NCBI GenBank assembly: GCA_030141585.1
Contig: JAQIFP010000013.1
Location: 1 to 64,000 of the forward strand
Direction: 5' to 3'
Source of the DNA: Ophryocystis elektroscirrha
Taxonomy: Eukaryota > Apicomplexa > Conoidasida > Neogregarinorida > Ophryocystidae
Length of the DNA: 64,000 nucleotides
Shown here: one piece after another, positions 25,606 through 38,096 of the stretch
How positions within the stretch are numbered: position 1 is the first letter of the stretch
Layout: each line of letters opens with the position of its first letter
Notes under the pieces: generated by a model
The model's database searches: none
Told to the model about the DNA's origin: nothing
Seen by the model: the letters and a program-made list of their open reading frames with translations, nothing else
Translations under genes and position numbers: made by a program

Positions 25606-25877
25606 TCTGAAATCAACTCCAAACAAATACACCTGCTTATATCCCTGAAAGTTATATACGATGTATATACTGAAAAGTATGTATATACCATTCATGGGTA
25701 CATATGTTGTGTATACCCGAATTGAATGTTCACATATCATGTTATACAATAATTTCGATGCAGTTTGTGTTTAGTATGTATTTATTTCTTCTCAAAAACC
25801 ATTCTAGTCGGAAACTCGATATAAGAAATATGTGATATATATGCTTGACATGTATACATAGCAGAAAAATAAGCCTG

Positions 25878-26726
25878 ATGGAGAAAAAATTAGGTTTATA
25901 TAGCCGGGGATTTATTTCAGCTCAAGCACAAGATTATGACACTACAATAAGTGTAATAAATCGACTTGTAGATAACTTAGATTCAACAAGTAGAATCGAA
26001 ACAATACAAAAACTAATTTTCATAGGATTTAAAGGAGCCATTGATAATAGAAGACAGTCTTGGAGAATACTGAAACAGCTACAGTTCAAAGATGATATAA
26101 TCAATAAGACTTTACACGAATATACAAAACAAATTGAGTTTGAGATGTGTCAACTGTGTGATACAGCAGACGTATACTTAAATAAAACAATTGATTATTT
26201 AGTTAATTCTTATACAAATAATAATCCTCTGACAAATTCAAACAGCTCCTCTTCTCAAATATCAACACCACGAAGTATATCGGGCAATCTATTATCAAAC
26301 GGCACTAGCCCCACCAGTACAAACAATAACAATAATAATAACAGTAATAACAATAATTTATCCACCTATCTCACAAAAATTCAAGACTACATAAAAAACA
26401 ATATGGACTTTGAAGTACGTGGGGAAATACTTAAGTTTAAAGGCGATTTAAGAAGATACGTTTCAGAAATTAATAACGATCCACAGTGTATTCAAGAAGC
26501 TGGAATTTTATATGAAAAAGCTAAAGAAGGAATTCCTTCAGACCACGCTGTCTATCTTGCCATCATATTAAATCAAGCTATATTTATGTATGAAATACTA
26601 AAAGAAAAGAAAGGAGCTTTCAATTTACTTAAAAAAACCATAGCTTCCTTAGATCCGTCTATCGCAGAAAATTTACTGATTGTTTCTGTAATGAAAGAAA
26701 ATTTATTAGTATGGGAGTCACTATAA
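25878..26726 (+). CDS. Divergent 14-3-3 family protein with Asn-rich insertion
   Basis: 282 residues, one exon; I start at the ATG at 25878 because the upstream part of the frame opens only with TTG. Phosphopeptide-groove residues of 14-3-3 are kept: Lys52 and Arg59 in FKGAIDNRRQSWRI (family SVAYKNVIGARRASWRI), Arg193-Tyr194 in KGDLRRYVSE (family KGDYYRYLAE) and Asn232 in LAIILNQAIFMYEIL (family LALNFSVFYYEIL). The last helix MKENLLVWESL matches LRDNLTLWTS. Between helices 4 and 5, residues about 113-165 form a Ser/Thr/Asn-rich insertion with an (N)n tract, absent from ordinary 14-3-3 proteins, which are about 245 residues. The family binds phosphoserine/threonine clients as dimers. Overall identity looks low, so this is a divergent paralogue. 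Confidence 0.85.
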   Translation: MEKKLGLYSRGFISAQAQDYDTTISVINRLVDNLDSTSRIETIQKLIFIGFKGAIDNRRQSWRILKQLQFKDDIINKTLHEYTKQIEFEMCQLCDTADVYLNKTIDYLVNSYTNNNPLTNSNSSSSQISTPRSISGNLLSNGTSPTSTNNNNNNNSNNNNLSTYLTKIQDYIKNNMDFEVRGEILKFKGDLRRYVSEINNDPQCIQEAGILYEKAKEGIPSDHAVYLAIILNQAIFMYEILKEKKGAFNLLKKTIASLDPSIAENLLIVSVMKENLLVWESL

Positions 26727-26805
26727 ATTAATTTTTTTTTTTTGTAAAAATTCAGAAAAATTATACTCCACAAATCAAAAGCTGCTACTTCTCAAGCACT
26801 TTAAA
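26727..26805. other. Short spacer between the 14-3-3 and MFS genes
   Basis: Only 79 bp separate the 14-3-3 stop from the MFS start on the same strand, with a T-run at its beginning. It may hold both a poly(A) site and a promoter. Confidence 0.5.
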
Positions 26806-27307
26806 ATGAAGTCTGATTCTCCTAAACTAGTTGAAATTTCTCAGGTATTCTTAAAGTTTTGCCATTTATTTAGATTTTAACTGTGACGAATACTAATTAC
26901 TGCACGTTTTCAAAAATTACTACTTTTTGAAAGAATTTGTCAATAATTAAGCTTTTATATGTACTCAATAGCTCTAGAATAAAATTAATATACTAGCAAC
27001 AGTTTGAAAAGCTTTCGGTGTCTATAAATTTGTTTCTTCGTAATTTAAAAAAAAAAAAAAAAAAAAAGTTATATAAAAACTTAAGATGCAAATTTATAAC
27101 TGTAAGCGGTTTTCTATACGCATAGTAGTAAGGAGTGAATAATAGAAGCATTCAAGTCATGTTATAAAGTCAATCACTAGTTGAAATAAATTTACACTGA
27201 TGTATGTAATATTTAAAATATTCTTATATAAGCACTTACTAAGATTTTAAAATAATTATACATTTATAAAAGCACCAAAACTTACTAAGTATTAAAAGCA
27301 AATACAA

Positions 27308-27339
<32 letters not shown>

Positions 27340-28212
27340 CCATTATATTAAAAATAATTGATAATTTATATTTAATATATTTGATCTATATATATATATG
27401 TAAATATGTATATATATATATTTTAAATATAGTCTAATATAAATATATATATATATATATATATTGTTCATTAGACTATAAAAATTAAATATGACTAAAT
27501 AAAGATTAAAATATATGGTGAGGTATTCAAATATATTTTGTGTAGACAACTGAATCGACTTCAAGTCAAAAAAGTACATCCAAAAAATGGTGGATGTCTT
27601 TACTAATCCTCAACTGCGCTGCAGCACTCTGTGGGTGTGATGAACAGCTTCTTCCAGCATCTCTTCGAGCACTTGAAGTAGAATTGAACTTTTATCCAAT
27701 GTTGATGAGTTTCATTACTCTAGTACAGACGTTAACTTTGGCTTTATCGTGTCCAATATGGGGTTACTTGGCTGATCGTTTTTCGCACAGTAATGTGATG
27801 GCAGTAGGAGTTTTTAGTTGGGGAGTTTTTACGACTTTACTAGCATTCTCCACTAATTCTGTTCAAATTCTACTTTTGCGGTTCTTCAATGGAATGTTTT
27901 TGGGAAGCATTGCTCCTACTAGTCAAACTATACTAGCGAATACTATTCCAGCCGCTTCTTTAAGTGCTCAGTTTGGCATCATCCAAGCGTGCACTAGCGT
28001 AGGGAAAATTATTGGAGGCACAGTCACCACTAGTGTTTCGGAATTAAGTTTACTAAATTTATCAGTAAGTTTTTTCTTAACTAACTATGCATCAATAAAT
28101 ATTAAAAGTATATCATACTCGCATATATAAAGAGGAAGTCTTAATACTAATAATATGTAGTAATTATTATTGTAATTTAGCTTACACATTTCCTACTTCT
28201 TGACAATATATA

Positions 28213-28254
<42 letters not shown>

Positions 28255-29901
28255 AACTATAATTTATTTTATTTACTTAAATTAAAGCAAAATCTATCAA
28301 CTAACGCTGTTTACTGTGATAGGGTTGGAGGTGGTCATTTTTAATTGTCGGCATTCTGTCTTTAATATTGGGGGTATTTGTTTATTGTTCTCGTGATATA
28401 ATTACTGAACCCATAGATTACGAATTAGGTTCAACTCTTAAAATGTACAGATCAATCTGCAGTGGCTATTCAAGAGATAAAGACAATTTGAAAAGTTGTC
28501 CTCAGTTTTTTTATTCAGTCCTCAAAAACAGCATCTATAAGCCTACAATTATTCTTCTTACCATTGAAGTACGCTATTAAAATAATCTGAGACTGTAACT
28601 CCACATTTTTAAGATACAAGTATATAGTTACGAATAATTATTTAAAAATCAATTTAAAAAATTCATCATTTAGGCTAATGTTTAAAAAATAAACTATATA
28701 TTATATATATATATATATATATCATGAATAATATATGTTTACGTATATAATATATGTTTTCAGTATAAAAGATAGTATAGATATAAGGATATATTACTGT
28801 TTAATACTTATAGTATATACCTATAGTATATACTATAATTATAAAACTATTGGGATATATGTTCTTAAAACTGTATCATATACAAACAATTTATTCAGGG
28901 TATATTAGGGACTATCTCATGGTCAGCTCTATCTTTTATTTTTATCTTTCTTCAATATTGTGGATTAAGAAATACACTAACAGGAATAGCAGCTAGTGCT
29001 TCCTTAGTGGGTTCAATGATTTGTGGGCCTTTAGGGGGTTATCTTGCAGACAAATTGCACGTTCACTATCCTTATCATGCTCGACTTTTTCTAGGTCAGC
29101 TTTCAACAGCCATCAGAGTCCCTATCGTATACTTAATCTTTATATATACTCCTAGAGAAGCTGAGTATTTTTATTTATTTGCTATAGCGTCTTTCGTTTT
29201 GGGACTATTCTCCCTTACCGGTGCAGTTGTGAATAGACCAATTTTCAGTGAGATTACTAGACCAAACCACCGTGGAACCACTTTTGCTATTGTAAGAATT
29301 AATGAGACTGTGTTAAGACTTATATATTTTTTATACATCGGCATCAAATAATAATATAATATAATATAATATATAGAAATATGCTGCAATATTAACATTA
29401 TAGTGTATCTATATTATATAATATTCAGATAATAAATATATGGTATATGATAGTTCTGTTGATAAACTTAAGCCACGTATTCACAAACGTTAATTAGATG
29501 TCGCCTTATATAAATACAATTTACTTAATAGGTTATTGCTATAGAAACAGCAATTGGAGTTGTTGTTGGCACAGGAGGAGTGGGGTTTTTGATAGATTAC
29601 GTATTTGATTATCAACACACTAATTTACCTATTGAAAAAATTCCTGACAATATTAGACTAAGTAACGCCGCTTCTTTGGGAAAAGCAATATTTTATTTAA
29701 CTGCTATTCCATGGGGTTTATCGACTATAATATACACTATTCTACATTTTACATATAAAAAGGACAAAAAAAAACTTCAAGTAAATACCTTTGAGTTTAT
29801 TCTTTTCTTAGGAAGAGATACGCACTGCATATGTTGACATAGATGATGCCAGCGTAATTCTTGAAAATACGGTTCAAAACCCTTTTGGTGTAATTTATTA
29901 A
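26806..29901 (+). CDS. Major facilitator superfamily transporter
   Basis: 511 residues in six exons: 26806-26844, 27546-28064, 28323-28568, 28899-29291, 29532-29780 and 29812-29901. All junctions are GT-AG and the length is a multiple of three. The first exon gives only the 13-residue MKSDSPKLVEISQ. MFS motif A appears after the second helix as GYLADRFSHSNVM, and its pseudo-repeat in the second half as GPLGGYLADKLHV. About twelve hydrophobic segments follow the normal 6+6 layout. GWRWSFLIVG and TRPNHRGTTFAI fit spinster-like/proton-linked MFS proteins found across apicomplexans, but the substrate cannot be told. The last intron is 31 nt; the first (26845-27545) is long with TA tracts. Confidence 0.85.
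26845..27545. other. First intron of the MFS gene
   Basis: A 701-nt intron with a poly-A run near 27046-27066 and (TA)n blocks at 27313-27340, 27389-27420 and 27441-27464. It is much longer than the other introns of this gene. Confidence 0.7.
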
Positions 29902-30012
29902 TAAAAGAGAAAAAACATATGTAAAAATATATGTTTTTTAATTTATGTGCCTACAACATGAACCTTATAACAACACAATTTAAAATAAAAAGACTTTTTT
30001 GCTTGATATGTA

Positions 30013-31798
30013 ATGCATCGAAGAATAAGTGAAGAAGCTATTTTTTGCCTTGCGGTTATATCTGTATATTTATACACAAGATGGAAGCCTCCAGGCGTAG
30101 CTTTTACATACACTTGGCTTTATTTGTCTTTGCTATCCGCGCTTTCAGATTCTGAAAAAGCTTTAAGTCTTTCTTTTTGTGTTGGTAAAATATTACTTTG
30201 CATAAGTATTTTTAGGTTTTAGCTTGAATTTTAGCTGGTATGTATCCCAGCTGGTTGATTCCTTATTATGGCCTACTATGATACCATACTGGGAAAATTA
30301 CTTTCCTAAATGGTAAATAATAGATGGCAAACGTATATTTTTTTATTATTTATAATTGAATTTAATATATATATAATACAATTTATAGATATATGTAATA
30401 ATTTTACACACAATAATCGGAAAATCAAGTATTTCAGAAATTACTGTAATTAACGTTTTTACGCATATTTATTTAACTACTTTTTTTTTTAGTACATATT
30501 ATTGTTTCTATATAAACATGTTTGTTACTTATATAAAATGAGTAAGCTAAGATTTATTTTGGTATGGTAATGTAATATTATTACAAGTGCATAAAGTATT
30601 ACAAATTTATTACAATATTACTGTGGTGATCAAACATGGAAATGACATAATGAATTTATTACAAATTATCTTTAGGTGCCAGCACAGCATTATACGATGT
30701 GGTGATATAATGTTGCATTCTGTACCGTTATACTTTCTTCTCCCGTACTGCAGATTCGTTAATTGGAAATTGTGTTTTTATTCGTTTTTATTTGAGCGAT
30801 TCTATTTTATAATTACAGAGAATAAACCATTTGGCACAGGAAATGTTATTAATATAATTTACGATTTCAGACCGCACTTATCTTTCAGAACATTTTTCTT
30901 AAGCCAATACTTAACGAATTTGTGTTATTTGTTATTGGGAATAACTTCCATGAATCATTTCTATACACGCTTAATTTTATCTATAATATGCTTGTCTGCT
31001 ATAATATTCATATGCATCACTCATACCGATAGAATTCCTTTGGATAATGATGCGATTAAAGAACCTGTTGAAAGATATACAATGAAAATTAATGACTTGT
31101 CCCAAAACCTCCAAAAACTTCTTCTTGAATATATAGAAAATACAGTACAAAAGAAATTTGAGCTAGCAACTATCTCGTCGTATGAATATATTGACAGTTT
31201 CCCACAGTTCCGAGTTGACTCTTTGTGGAAAAACCTTCCGAAAGGATTTGATTTAACTGATTTAGGAATTACTACGAGTCAAGGATGTCTTATTCTTTGG
31301 GAAAATTTTGCAGAAGCTGCAAGTCAAATGTTCAGCCTTCCTCCAAATTGGTGGTCATTTGAATTAGCTAAAAAAATATTCCCATGGGGTCCAACTACAG
31401 GCGATGAAACCAACAAGCTTGAAAACTTTTTACATGCTGTACTGTTTGCATTTGATATAAATAAACAAAGTTCGATAGAAACAGAAATATATTTAACTCC
31501 CGCCGAAGCAAATAATAAAAAAGATGAACAATATACGCCAGAAAAATTACTAAGTCAATTATTAAATAAAAATGCAGTAAAAACAACGAATTACGATTTA
31601 GACAATGCAGCTCAAAATGAAAGCCAAATAAACACATATATGAGTAATATTTTACATAAAAAAATTAGTGAAGATTTAAATTTTGAAAAAAATTTACATG
31701 ATATGTCAAAAAGTGATTTGAACCCTCCTAAAATATCCTATTCAGATGGCCATAATACTGATTGCACTCTTACTACACCAACTCAAAAAATAAGTTAA
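30013..31798 (+). CDS. Multi-pass membrane protein of unknown family
   Basis: 463 residues in three exons (30013-30184, 30216-30312, 30676-31798); the first intron is 31 nt and the summed length is a multiple of three. The N-terminal half has about six hydrophobic segments (for example IFCLAVISVYLY, LSLLSALS, LYFLLPYCRFVNW, LIICLSAIIFICI as approximate helices). The C-terminal half, from about residue 195, is soluble, ending in a charged, Asn-rich tail of about 110 residues. A Trp-rich part (LPPNWWSFELAKKIFPWGP) precedes the tail. I recognise no family. It starts 111 bp after the MFS stop on the same strand and is convergent with the next gene (111 bp between stops). Confidence 0.7.
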
Positions 31799-31909
31799 AT
31801 TTCATCGTAAAATGTTTTTTCAAAGAAAAGGGGAATTCTTTTATTATACATTAAAATACAAAATGATTTGAAATGATAAATTTGAAATGATAAATTGGAA
31901 ATGACAAAA

Positions 31910-34558
31910 CTATTCCAACAGTTTTGCTTTAGATATCAACGTATCCAACTTAATAATAGCTTCTGGTTCTAATTTACTAAGAACATCGTCAGAAACAGAA
32001 TTAAATTTATATAGCATCAAAAGAGGTTCTTCATTTTTTAATGCCATTAAACGCCCTGCAAATAAAGGAGACAAATTGTACTGTTTATAATCTATTGAAT
32101 CAATGTTCCCTTTTTTTATATATTCATTGCAAAATTCGGGTGTGCATCCATCTTTTTGGCAAAAACAAGGTTTATCTAAAATTTTTTTTTCAATATCAAA
32201 TATTTTTTTTTTACATATAAAACTGTATTCACTTTATAATATTTTAAATATGTTAAATTTGTTCATTAAATATACCTATATATACATATGTATACCAGTA
32301 TATACCTTTGTATATATATATGCATTTTAATATAATTGTGCTGAGATGACAGAATAATTCACATAATAATTTCTTCAATTATTATGAGATTTAAACTATT
32401 TAATTTGAATACAAATAAGCTTGCTATATATATTAATATATGTTATGTGTATAAAATTAAGTTTTATATATAACACATAATCAATGAAAATTTGATTATA
32501 TTTTAAACTTACCTATCAAATCTGTATTTTCAAAAAAAAGTGAATTATTTGCAATGGGTGGTAAAAGCTTGGGTCTTTTGTCGTACTCAAGAGTGCTGAA
32601 CGCGTTTAAATTTTCCTTTTCATGTAGAGATTTGTGAGTTGTATTACAATTAGGTTGATTACAACTTTTATCAATGTTTATGGAATAATTGGTTGGTTCT
32701 TGTTCTTTATGGGGTGCCTCGTTATAGAGTACCTCTATATTTCCATTGATCGGAATATATGATACTTCTGTATTCTTTGTTTCTATGTATGCTGGTACTA
32801 CATAATATGAGCCATTTAAACGGTCTATTTCTTCTTCGGTGGACTGAGAGGTATTTTTGTGATCAGTGATTTCTTCTTCTAAATGCCGTAATAAAAAACT
32901 ACGTCCGTCTTCATTGGTATTATTTGAATTATACAAAGAGGTATTTTGACGTTCAAGTGTCAAATTTCCAATAATATTGGAACTATTAAATCCATAAATG
33001 TCGTTAAAGTATTTATTACTGGTTGTATGGTTGATTAATTGTCGATTAGACATTTCTAAAGCAGATAAATTTGGTTCGTAATTAGGCAGCTCGACTAATC
33101 TAGTTGTATTTGAGCTGAGATCTTTGTATATTTTCAGATTATTGGAAACAAGCCTATTTGCTATTTGTATAGCCTTATATTCGTCGGAATGATAAGGAAT
33201 AATTTCTGAACTTTGATCTACACTAGGGCTTCCCCCCGATAATAGAGAAATATTTTCTAAATTAGGTTCTTTGTAATGTTTCCTTCTCATATTATGTTTA
33301 CGAAAGCCATTGTCTCCATTGTTCGGAGCTGGAGTCGTTGTTGTCGTTGTGGGCACTCTTAACGAACAAAGTTTTGTTTTATTTGGATCACATGGTAAAC
33401 CTAACGGTGTTAAGTAAAAACTGGTAGACTCAGCAGCATCAATAAACTTAGATGCAACCTAAAACCAAATAATAATATACCTTACATAATAATTAACGCT
33501 AACAATTTTATTTTATAAACGTATAACAAATTTATTGATACTTAATATTAATATCTGGTACTTAATATGAATATATTTCATATAATATTAATATATGATA
33601 TATAATATTGATATATATTAGGTAGTATGAAAATATTATATTTTATATGAATATATGATATGTTATAGTAATATAAAGTATGTTATACTAATATATGATA
33701 TGTAATATGAATGTATGATATGTAATAATAATATATAATATGTAATATGAATATATGATATGTAATAATAATATATAATATGTAATATGAATATATGATA
33801 TGTAATAATGATATATAATATGTAATATGGATATATGATATGTGATATATATTCAATTTAGTTATGAATAGTATTATATAGAGGCATCTCAATGTATGTA
33901 TAAGCGCATTTTTTAATATAAAAGATACTAAGAATTGTATAATTTTAATATAATCTATGGGTATATAAAAATACAGTTATTCTAAATTACTCGGACTGAT
34001 ATATTTTATGTTCATCAATCAGCTTGGGAATTTGAATTGTGTATCTATATATTGGAGCATATGTATGACTAACATATATGACATACGAAGTATATTTATA
34101 TGCAACATATGTATGTAACATATATGAAATATATATGCAACATATATATATATATATATATTTATATGTATATATTTCACATTATTACTTTAATCGAATA
34201 TGCATAAAGTTGTTAAATATACAATTTAATTACACATTTATAGAGCATTATTATGAAGTTTATATAAGAAGTTTTCTAATATTTCATATATTAACAATTA
34301 CAATTATTCAACGATAAATGTATTATTTGATTTTTTGAACCACTATGTATATATTTACACAAGAAAAATCACCTTATTAAACTTATTGGAAACTGTTTCA
34401 GCTATCGGCTCTGGCAAAAACATATCAAAAATACTCTTAGCTGATTTGAAAAACTTTTGTTGAGGAATTTTGTCCGATTCAGTATTTTTGAGTGTTGGAA
34501 TACTTTGCAAAATGATAAACTTATAATAAAATGAAACTAAAAAGAAATAAAGCAGCAT
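31910..34558 (-). CDS. Secreted or membrane-anchored, glycosylation-site-rich protein
   Basis: 465 residues in three exons (34373-34558, 32513-33458, 31910-32175), length a multiple of three. I start at MLLYFFLVSFYYKF, a good signal peptide or signal anchor; the frame opens earlier only at a TTG. Exon 2 carries a VPTTTTTTPAP mucin-like tract and roughly ten N-x-S/T sequons (NTT, NLT, NTS, NGS, NYS and others). There are two Cys clusters: CDPNKTKLC near residue 85 and CFCQKDGCTPEFC at the start of exon 3. No known domain is seen. The composition suggests a surface, secretory-organelle or wall protein. The last stretch (LSKLEPEAIIKLDTLISK) is an amphipathic helix. The large first intron holds a 40-bp minisatellite. 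Confidence 0.7.
33540..33850. repeat. 40-bp AT minisatellite in an intron
   Basis: Three adjacent, nearly identical 40-bp units at 33721-33760, 33761-33800 and 33801-33840, preceded by degenerate relatives from about 33540. The unit starts TGTAATAATAATATATAATA. It lies in intron 1 of the secreted-protein gene. Confidence 0.85.
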
Positions 34559-35231
34559 TAGTTTATTGTATTGATTCAAACAAAACTCCAATCAATATCT
34601 TAATTTCTTCAAATAAAAAAACATTTTAACTAAAAAATATAAATTATAACCATTTTCATATATTGCTTAACAAACAAGGAAAAATAATCAGAAGACAAAT
34701 TTACTAAATATATTCTAGAAGTATAAAACTTTCAAATAAATTTACTAAATTATATTTATTAAATTATATAAAGTAAGTCATAGCATTAAACAAAATTCGT
34801 TTCGTATTCCAAAAGTGTAAAACACCATACATTTTCATATTATTTAAAATTATAAATGAAACTCGAATTATATACACATAATATATAGGAAGTTGTATTA
34901 AATAAAAATCAAAATTATTTTTTACGGAGAAATGTATATTGTTACAATACAAAAAATGTATAAGCAGATCTATTTTTTATCATATTAGTAAGCATATTTA
35001 TTTTATTTTTTTATAAAATAAATGAAAACTAGAAAAATATGTCTTTCAGAACATTTTTTTTTATGTTATATCAATATAAAAATAACAAAATATAGATAAT
35101 AAAAATAAATTTGGTTTCATAGAATTGCTTGAAATTAACTGGAATACGTACAATTAATGATTTTTTTTGTTATAAAATTGTTATAGTTGTAAAAAAAAAT
35201 TGTTTGCGTAAAGTAGTTTAGTGTACCTGCA
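34559..35231. other. Intergenic region between divergent genes
   Basis: 673 bp of AT-rich sequence between the secreted-protein start (minus) and the basic orphan start (plus). No TA array, RNA gene or credible frame is seen. Confidence 0.6.
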
Positions 35232-36645
35232 ATGGACATAGATATGACTAAGCCAATAGATTTACTAAAGTCTCAATTAAGATTAGAGCCTGTTTCTGCT
35301 ATACCAGGGAATAACGATGCTTCAAAGCCTTCAGAGAAAAATAAAAAAACGGTATCTTTATTCTTTGTATTAATATCTTAAAGTCAAAAAAAAAGCCTAA
35401 TAAGTCTCCTCCGTATTCTGTACTTTTGAGCACATTAACGGATATTTATTTTGAGGCTAAAGTAAGGTTTTATTTTTATATTTTATGAATAAATACCAGA
35501 GACCAACTCCTCGAAGTTTGTCTAAAATACTAGAGTTATCTGCTACAGCACTTAACAAGTCTCAGAACAAAGAATATGATAAGTAATATAAAAGTCGTAT
35601 ATCTAAATATTTTACCAGATTTATGAGCGAAGTTAAATACCAGAAAAAAGGCCTTTTAGATATATATCAACTGATTTCTCCTGATGAAGCTGTAAGCTAA
35701 TATCTCTATTATTTGTTTTAGCCTATGAATTATTCGAAACCAGAGATGAAACCACGCTATAAGAAACCTCAAGCTGATTACTCATTCAACACATTAACCT
35801 CACCAGCGGAGTCAGATCATCCTGTGTGCTCTAAGATCCGGTAAATATTACACATTTTTATAAATAAAACTGTATCTGTGTATATATACATATAAATGTA
35901 TTATATATATAAATATATCTATAGTACCTTTATATATTTTGAAACAATTACAGACATATACATGCATTCCAATGAATTTGCATATATATAAATATATACA
36001 TATGCCATCTAATTATATTATTATTTAAATTTTTTTAAATTCAAATGTATTTTTGCATGCAAATAAAACACAGTTATTTATATCATTATATCTATATATA
36101 TATTTATAATAATTATTTTACATATATTTAACTATATAATAATATTGATACATTGTACATATTGTAGTATATATATATATATATATATATAAATGTTAAT
36201 TTATTGTTTTTCGATGAAATTTATTTAATTATATATTGAAGTTAATTTTACATGATTAAATGCATGAATATATAGCTTTGTATATAAATTTATGTATATA
36301 CTATTTTATAAATATAACAAATTGGTATACATATATATACTGACTTTATAAATATACCATATGTGATCTATTAAGTTTGGATTGATTGCAAGATATATAG
36401 TGAATTTAATTATATAAAAAAAAAAAAACGTTAGTATCCATGTTAAAACTATAAAGCTTAAATGTACATCAATTATTTGCTAAAAAATTTGGGTATTTAG
36501 AGAGGGTTTCCGAGTGAGCAACAATCCAGAAACATTGAAGCAACTGATAAAACTTGCGGAAACACACGGTATAATGGATTTAGTAAAGCTGGGCAAACGT
36601 AAACTCAACAAGTTGAACGTTCAAAACGACGAGAATGCTGGATAA
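35232..36645 (+). CDS. Basic, multi-exon orphan protein
   Basis: About 200 residues in six exons; the first five are split by introns of 30-37 nt and the last follows an intron of about 660 nt. It starts MDIDMTKPIDLLKSQLRL. The first two exons are Lys/Pro-rich (KNKKT, then SKKKPNKSPPYSVLL). A TPRSLSKILELSATAL helix follows, and the last exon reads EGFRVSNNPETLKQLIKLAE, then a basic MDLVKLGKRKLNKLN helix. No family is recognised; the basic, helical character would suit a nuclear or nucleolar protein. The frame holds across all six exons, which supports the model. Confidence 0.65.
35842..36500. other. Long AT-rich last intron
   Basis: About 660 nt with (TA)n at 36167-36192, a run of A near 36418-36428 and scattered TATATA motifs. 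No gene is visible. It is unusual next to the 30-37 nt introns of the same gene. Confidence 0.7.
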
Positions 36646-37298
36646 AAATTAAATGTGTAAAAATGTATTTCTTTCCTTGGACTGTTTTCCCTATTAGTAT
36701 ATTGCTCCAATATATATATTTTTTTTTTTTAAATTTATTTTGAAGTTAAACTTTTATAACTTTAAGTTTACCAGCGCTTATGTATAAAGATAAATACACT
36801 GCTGTGCACAATACTTTTTGCTAAATTTTATTGTTAAGAGTGTAAGAATTCACTCATACTAACAATGTCTATGTACTGCATTTTAATAAGAAAAAAAAAA
36901 AAAAAAAGAAATAAAATTATTCAATATATTAAAAATAATATATGTTACAATAATTCTAGTTTTATTGATATAAAAAAAAAAAATTCTTTTTTTTTTACCA
37001 TGAAATGCAACACTTAAGCTAAACCTATACAGCTTATTATTAGAAAGTGTGTATAAGTACAGTCTATATATATATTTTATATAATAATTATAATAATAAT
37101 AATAATTATTATTATTATTATAATTAATAATAGTAAGCAGTACTTGTATTTTGACTCTTTATTGTATAAATGCACAACATATTTCTTTAAACCAGCAAAA
37201 TTACGTAAAAAATAAGTACGGTTGTATAATATTGCCAAATATTTTAGTAAAGAATTATAGCAATATATTTTTATACGTGTGCCTGATATGGTTTAAAT
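36646..37298. other. Intergenic region upstream of RRP46
   Basis: 653 bp with A-runs at 36891-36906 and 36970-36981, a T-run near 36986-36997 and a short AAT/ATT inverted repeat at about 37085-37125. A 60-codon frame at 37151 is not convincing. Confidence 0.6.
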
Positions 37299-38096
37299 AT
37301 GTCTACGGAGTGGTGCGTGAAATTGGATTATAGGCGTCCAGATGGGAGAAAATCTAATATTGAATTAAGACCTATAGATTGCGAGTTTAACGTGATTCCA
37401 TCTTCGAGCGGATCTGCCCGCTTCAAATATGGGCATACTAGTGTAGTAGCGTCCATTAATGGTCCTATTGAAAAAAGCTCCAGAAAAGGCTCGATATTTT
37501 TGGGAGACCTAAGTATTATAGTTCGATCGGAAATGGGAGCTGTATCATTTAAAGAGAAGTATGCAGAAGCTATTTTGAAGAACCTATTTGAAGGAGTTAT
37601 GGATATGAAGTTTCTCATTAGGACGCATACTATAATTAGCGTACAAGTAGAGGAGAATCATGGAGGAGTTTTGGCGTGCATGGTAAACGCAATTATGTGT
37701 GCTCTTCTTATATCTGGAATACCTTGTACTCAAACTGTCCTCTGCGTCTCCTTAATACCCATTTGTGATAATAATTATAACTTTGCCGGGTGTTTAATAG
37801 ATCCAACTTTGGAGGAACTTTATAGCGTAAAAAGAACAGCTACCGACTTTTATAATAAAAATATATCAGAATATTCGAGCTATGTATTTAATATTCATAA
37901 TAAGTCTCTAGTTAAAACCATACCTGAATGGACCACTGGAGAGCAAGTTTGCGATCAATCTTTTCCAACAAATGTTACTACTGTCATAAAAATCGCTGAA
38001 GCGTGTATTGCTTTTATTAAAACTTTAGTTTACAAAGAAATAAACTCTCAACTTAGTCAAATTCCCTCATTCATTACACAAAATTCTGATTCTTAA
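37299..38096 (+). CDS. RRP46: Exosome RNase PH-like subunit, RRP46 type
   Basis: 265 residues, one exon. It has an RNase PH fold: RRPDGRK at the N-terminus, the SGSARFKYGHTSVVASINGP core (residues about 34-53), and VQVEENHGGVLACMVNAIMC in the second half of the domain. GSAxFxxGxTSVxAxVxGP with LLACxxNAxxxAL fits EXOSC5/Rrp46 rather than Rrp41 or Mtr3. Eukaryotic ring subunits of this type are normally inactive and form the hexameric ring of the RNA exosome with Rrp40/Rrp4/Csl4 on top. The C-terminal 60 residues are helical. A downstream convergent gene begins its stop 400 bp away. Confidence 0.85.
   Translation: MSTEWCVKLDYRRPDGRKSNIELRPIDCEFNVIPSSSGSARFKYGHTSVVASINGPIEKSSRKGSIFLGDLSIIVRSEMGAVSFKEKYAEAILKNLFEGVMDMKFLIRTHTIISVQVEENHGGVLACMVNAIMCALLISGIPCTQTVLCVSLIPICDNNYNFAGCLIDPTLEELYSVKRTATDFYNKNISEYSSYVFNIHNKSLVKTIPEWTTGEQVCDQSFPTNVTTVIKIAEACIAFIKTLVYKEINSQLSQIPSFITQNSDS

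Noticed and set aside
32103..32330. 75-codon plus-strand frame
   Set aside because: It overlaps the last exon and intron of the secreted-protein gene on the other strand; low-complexity Phe/Ile/Tyr.
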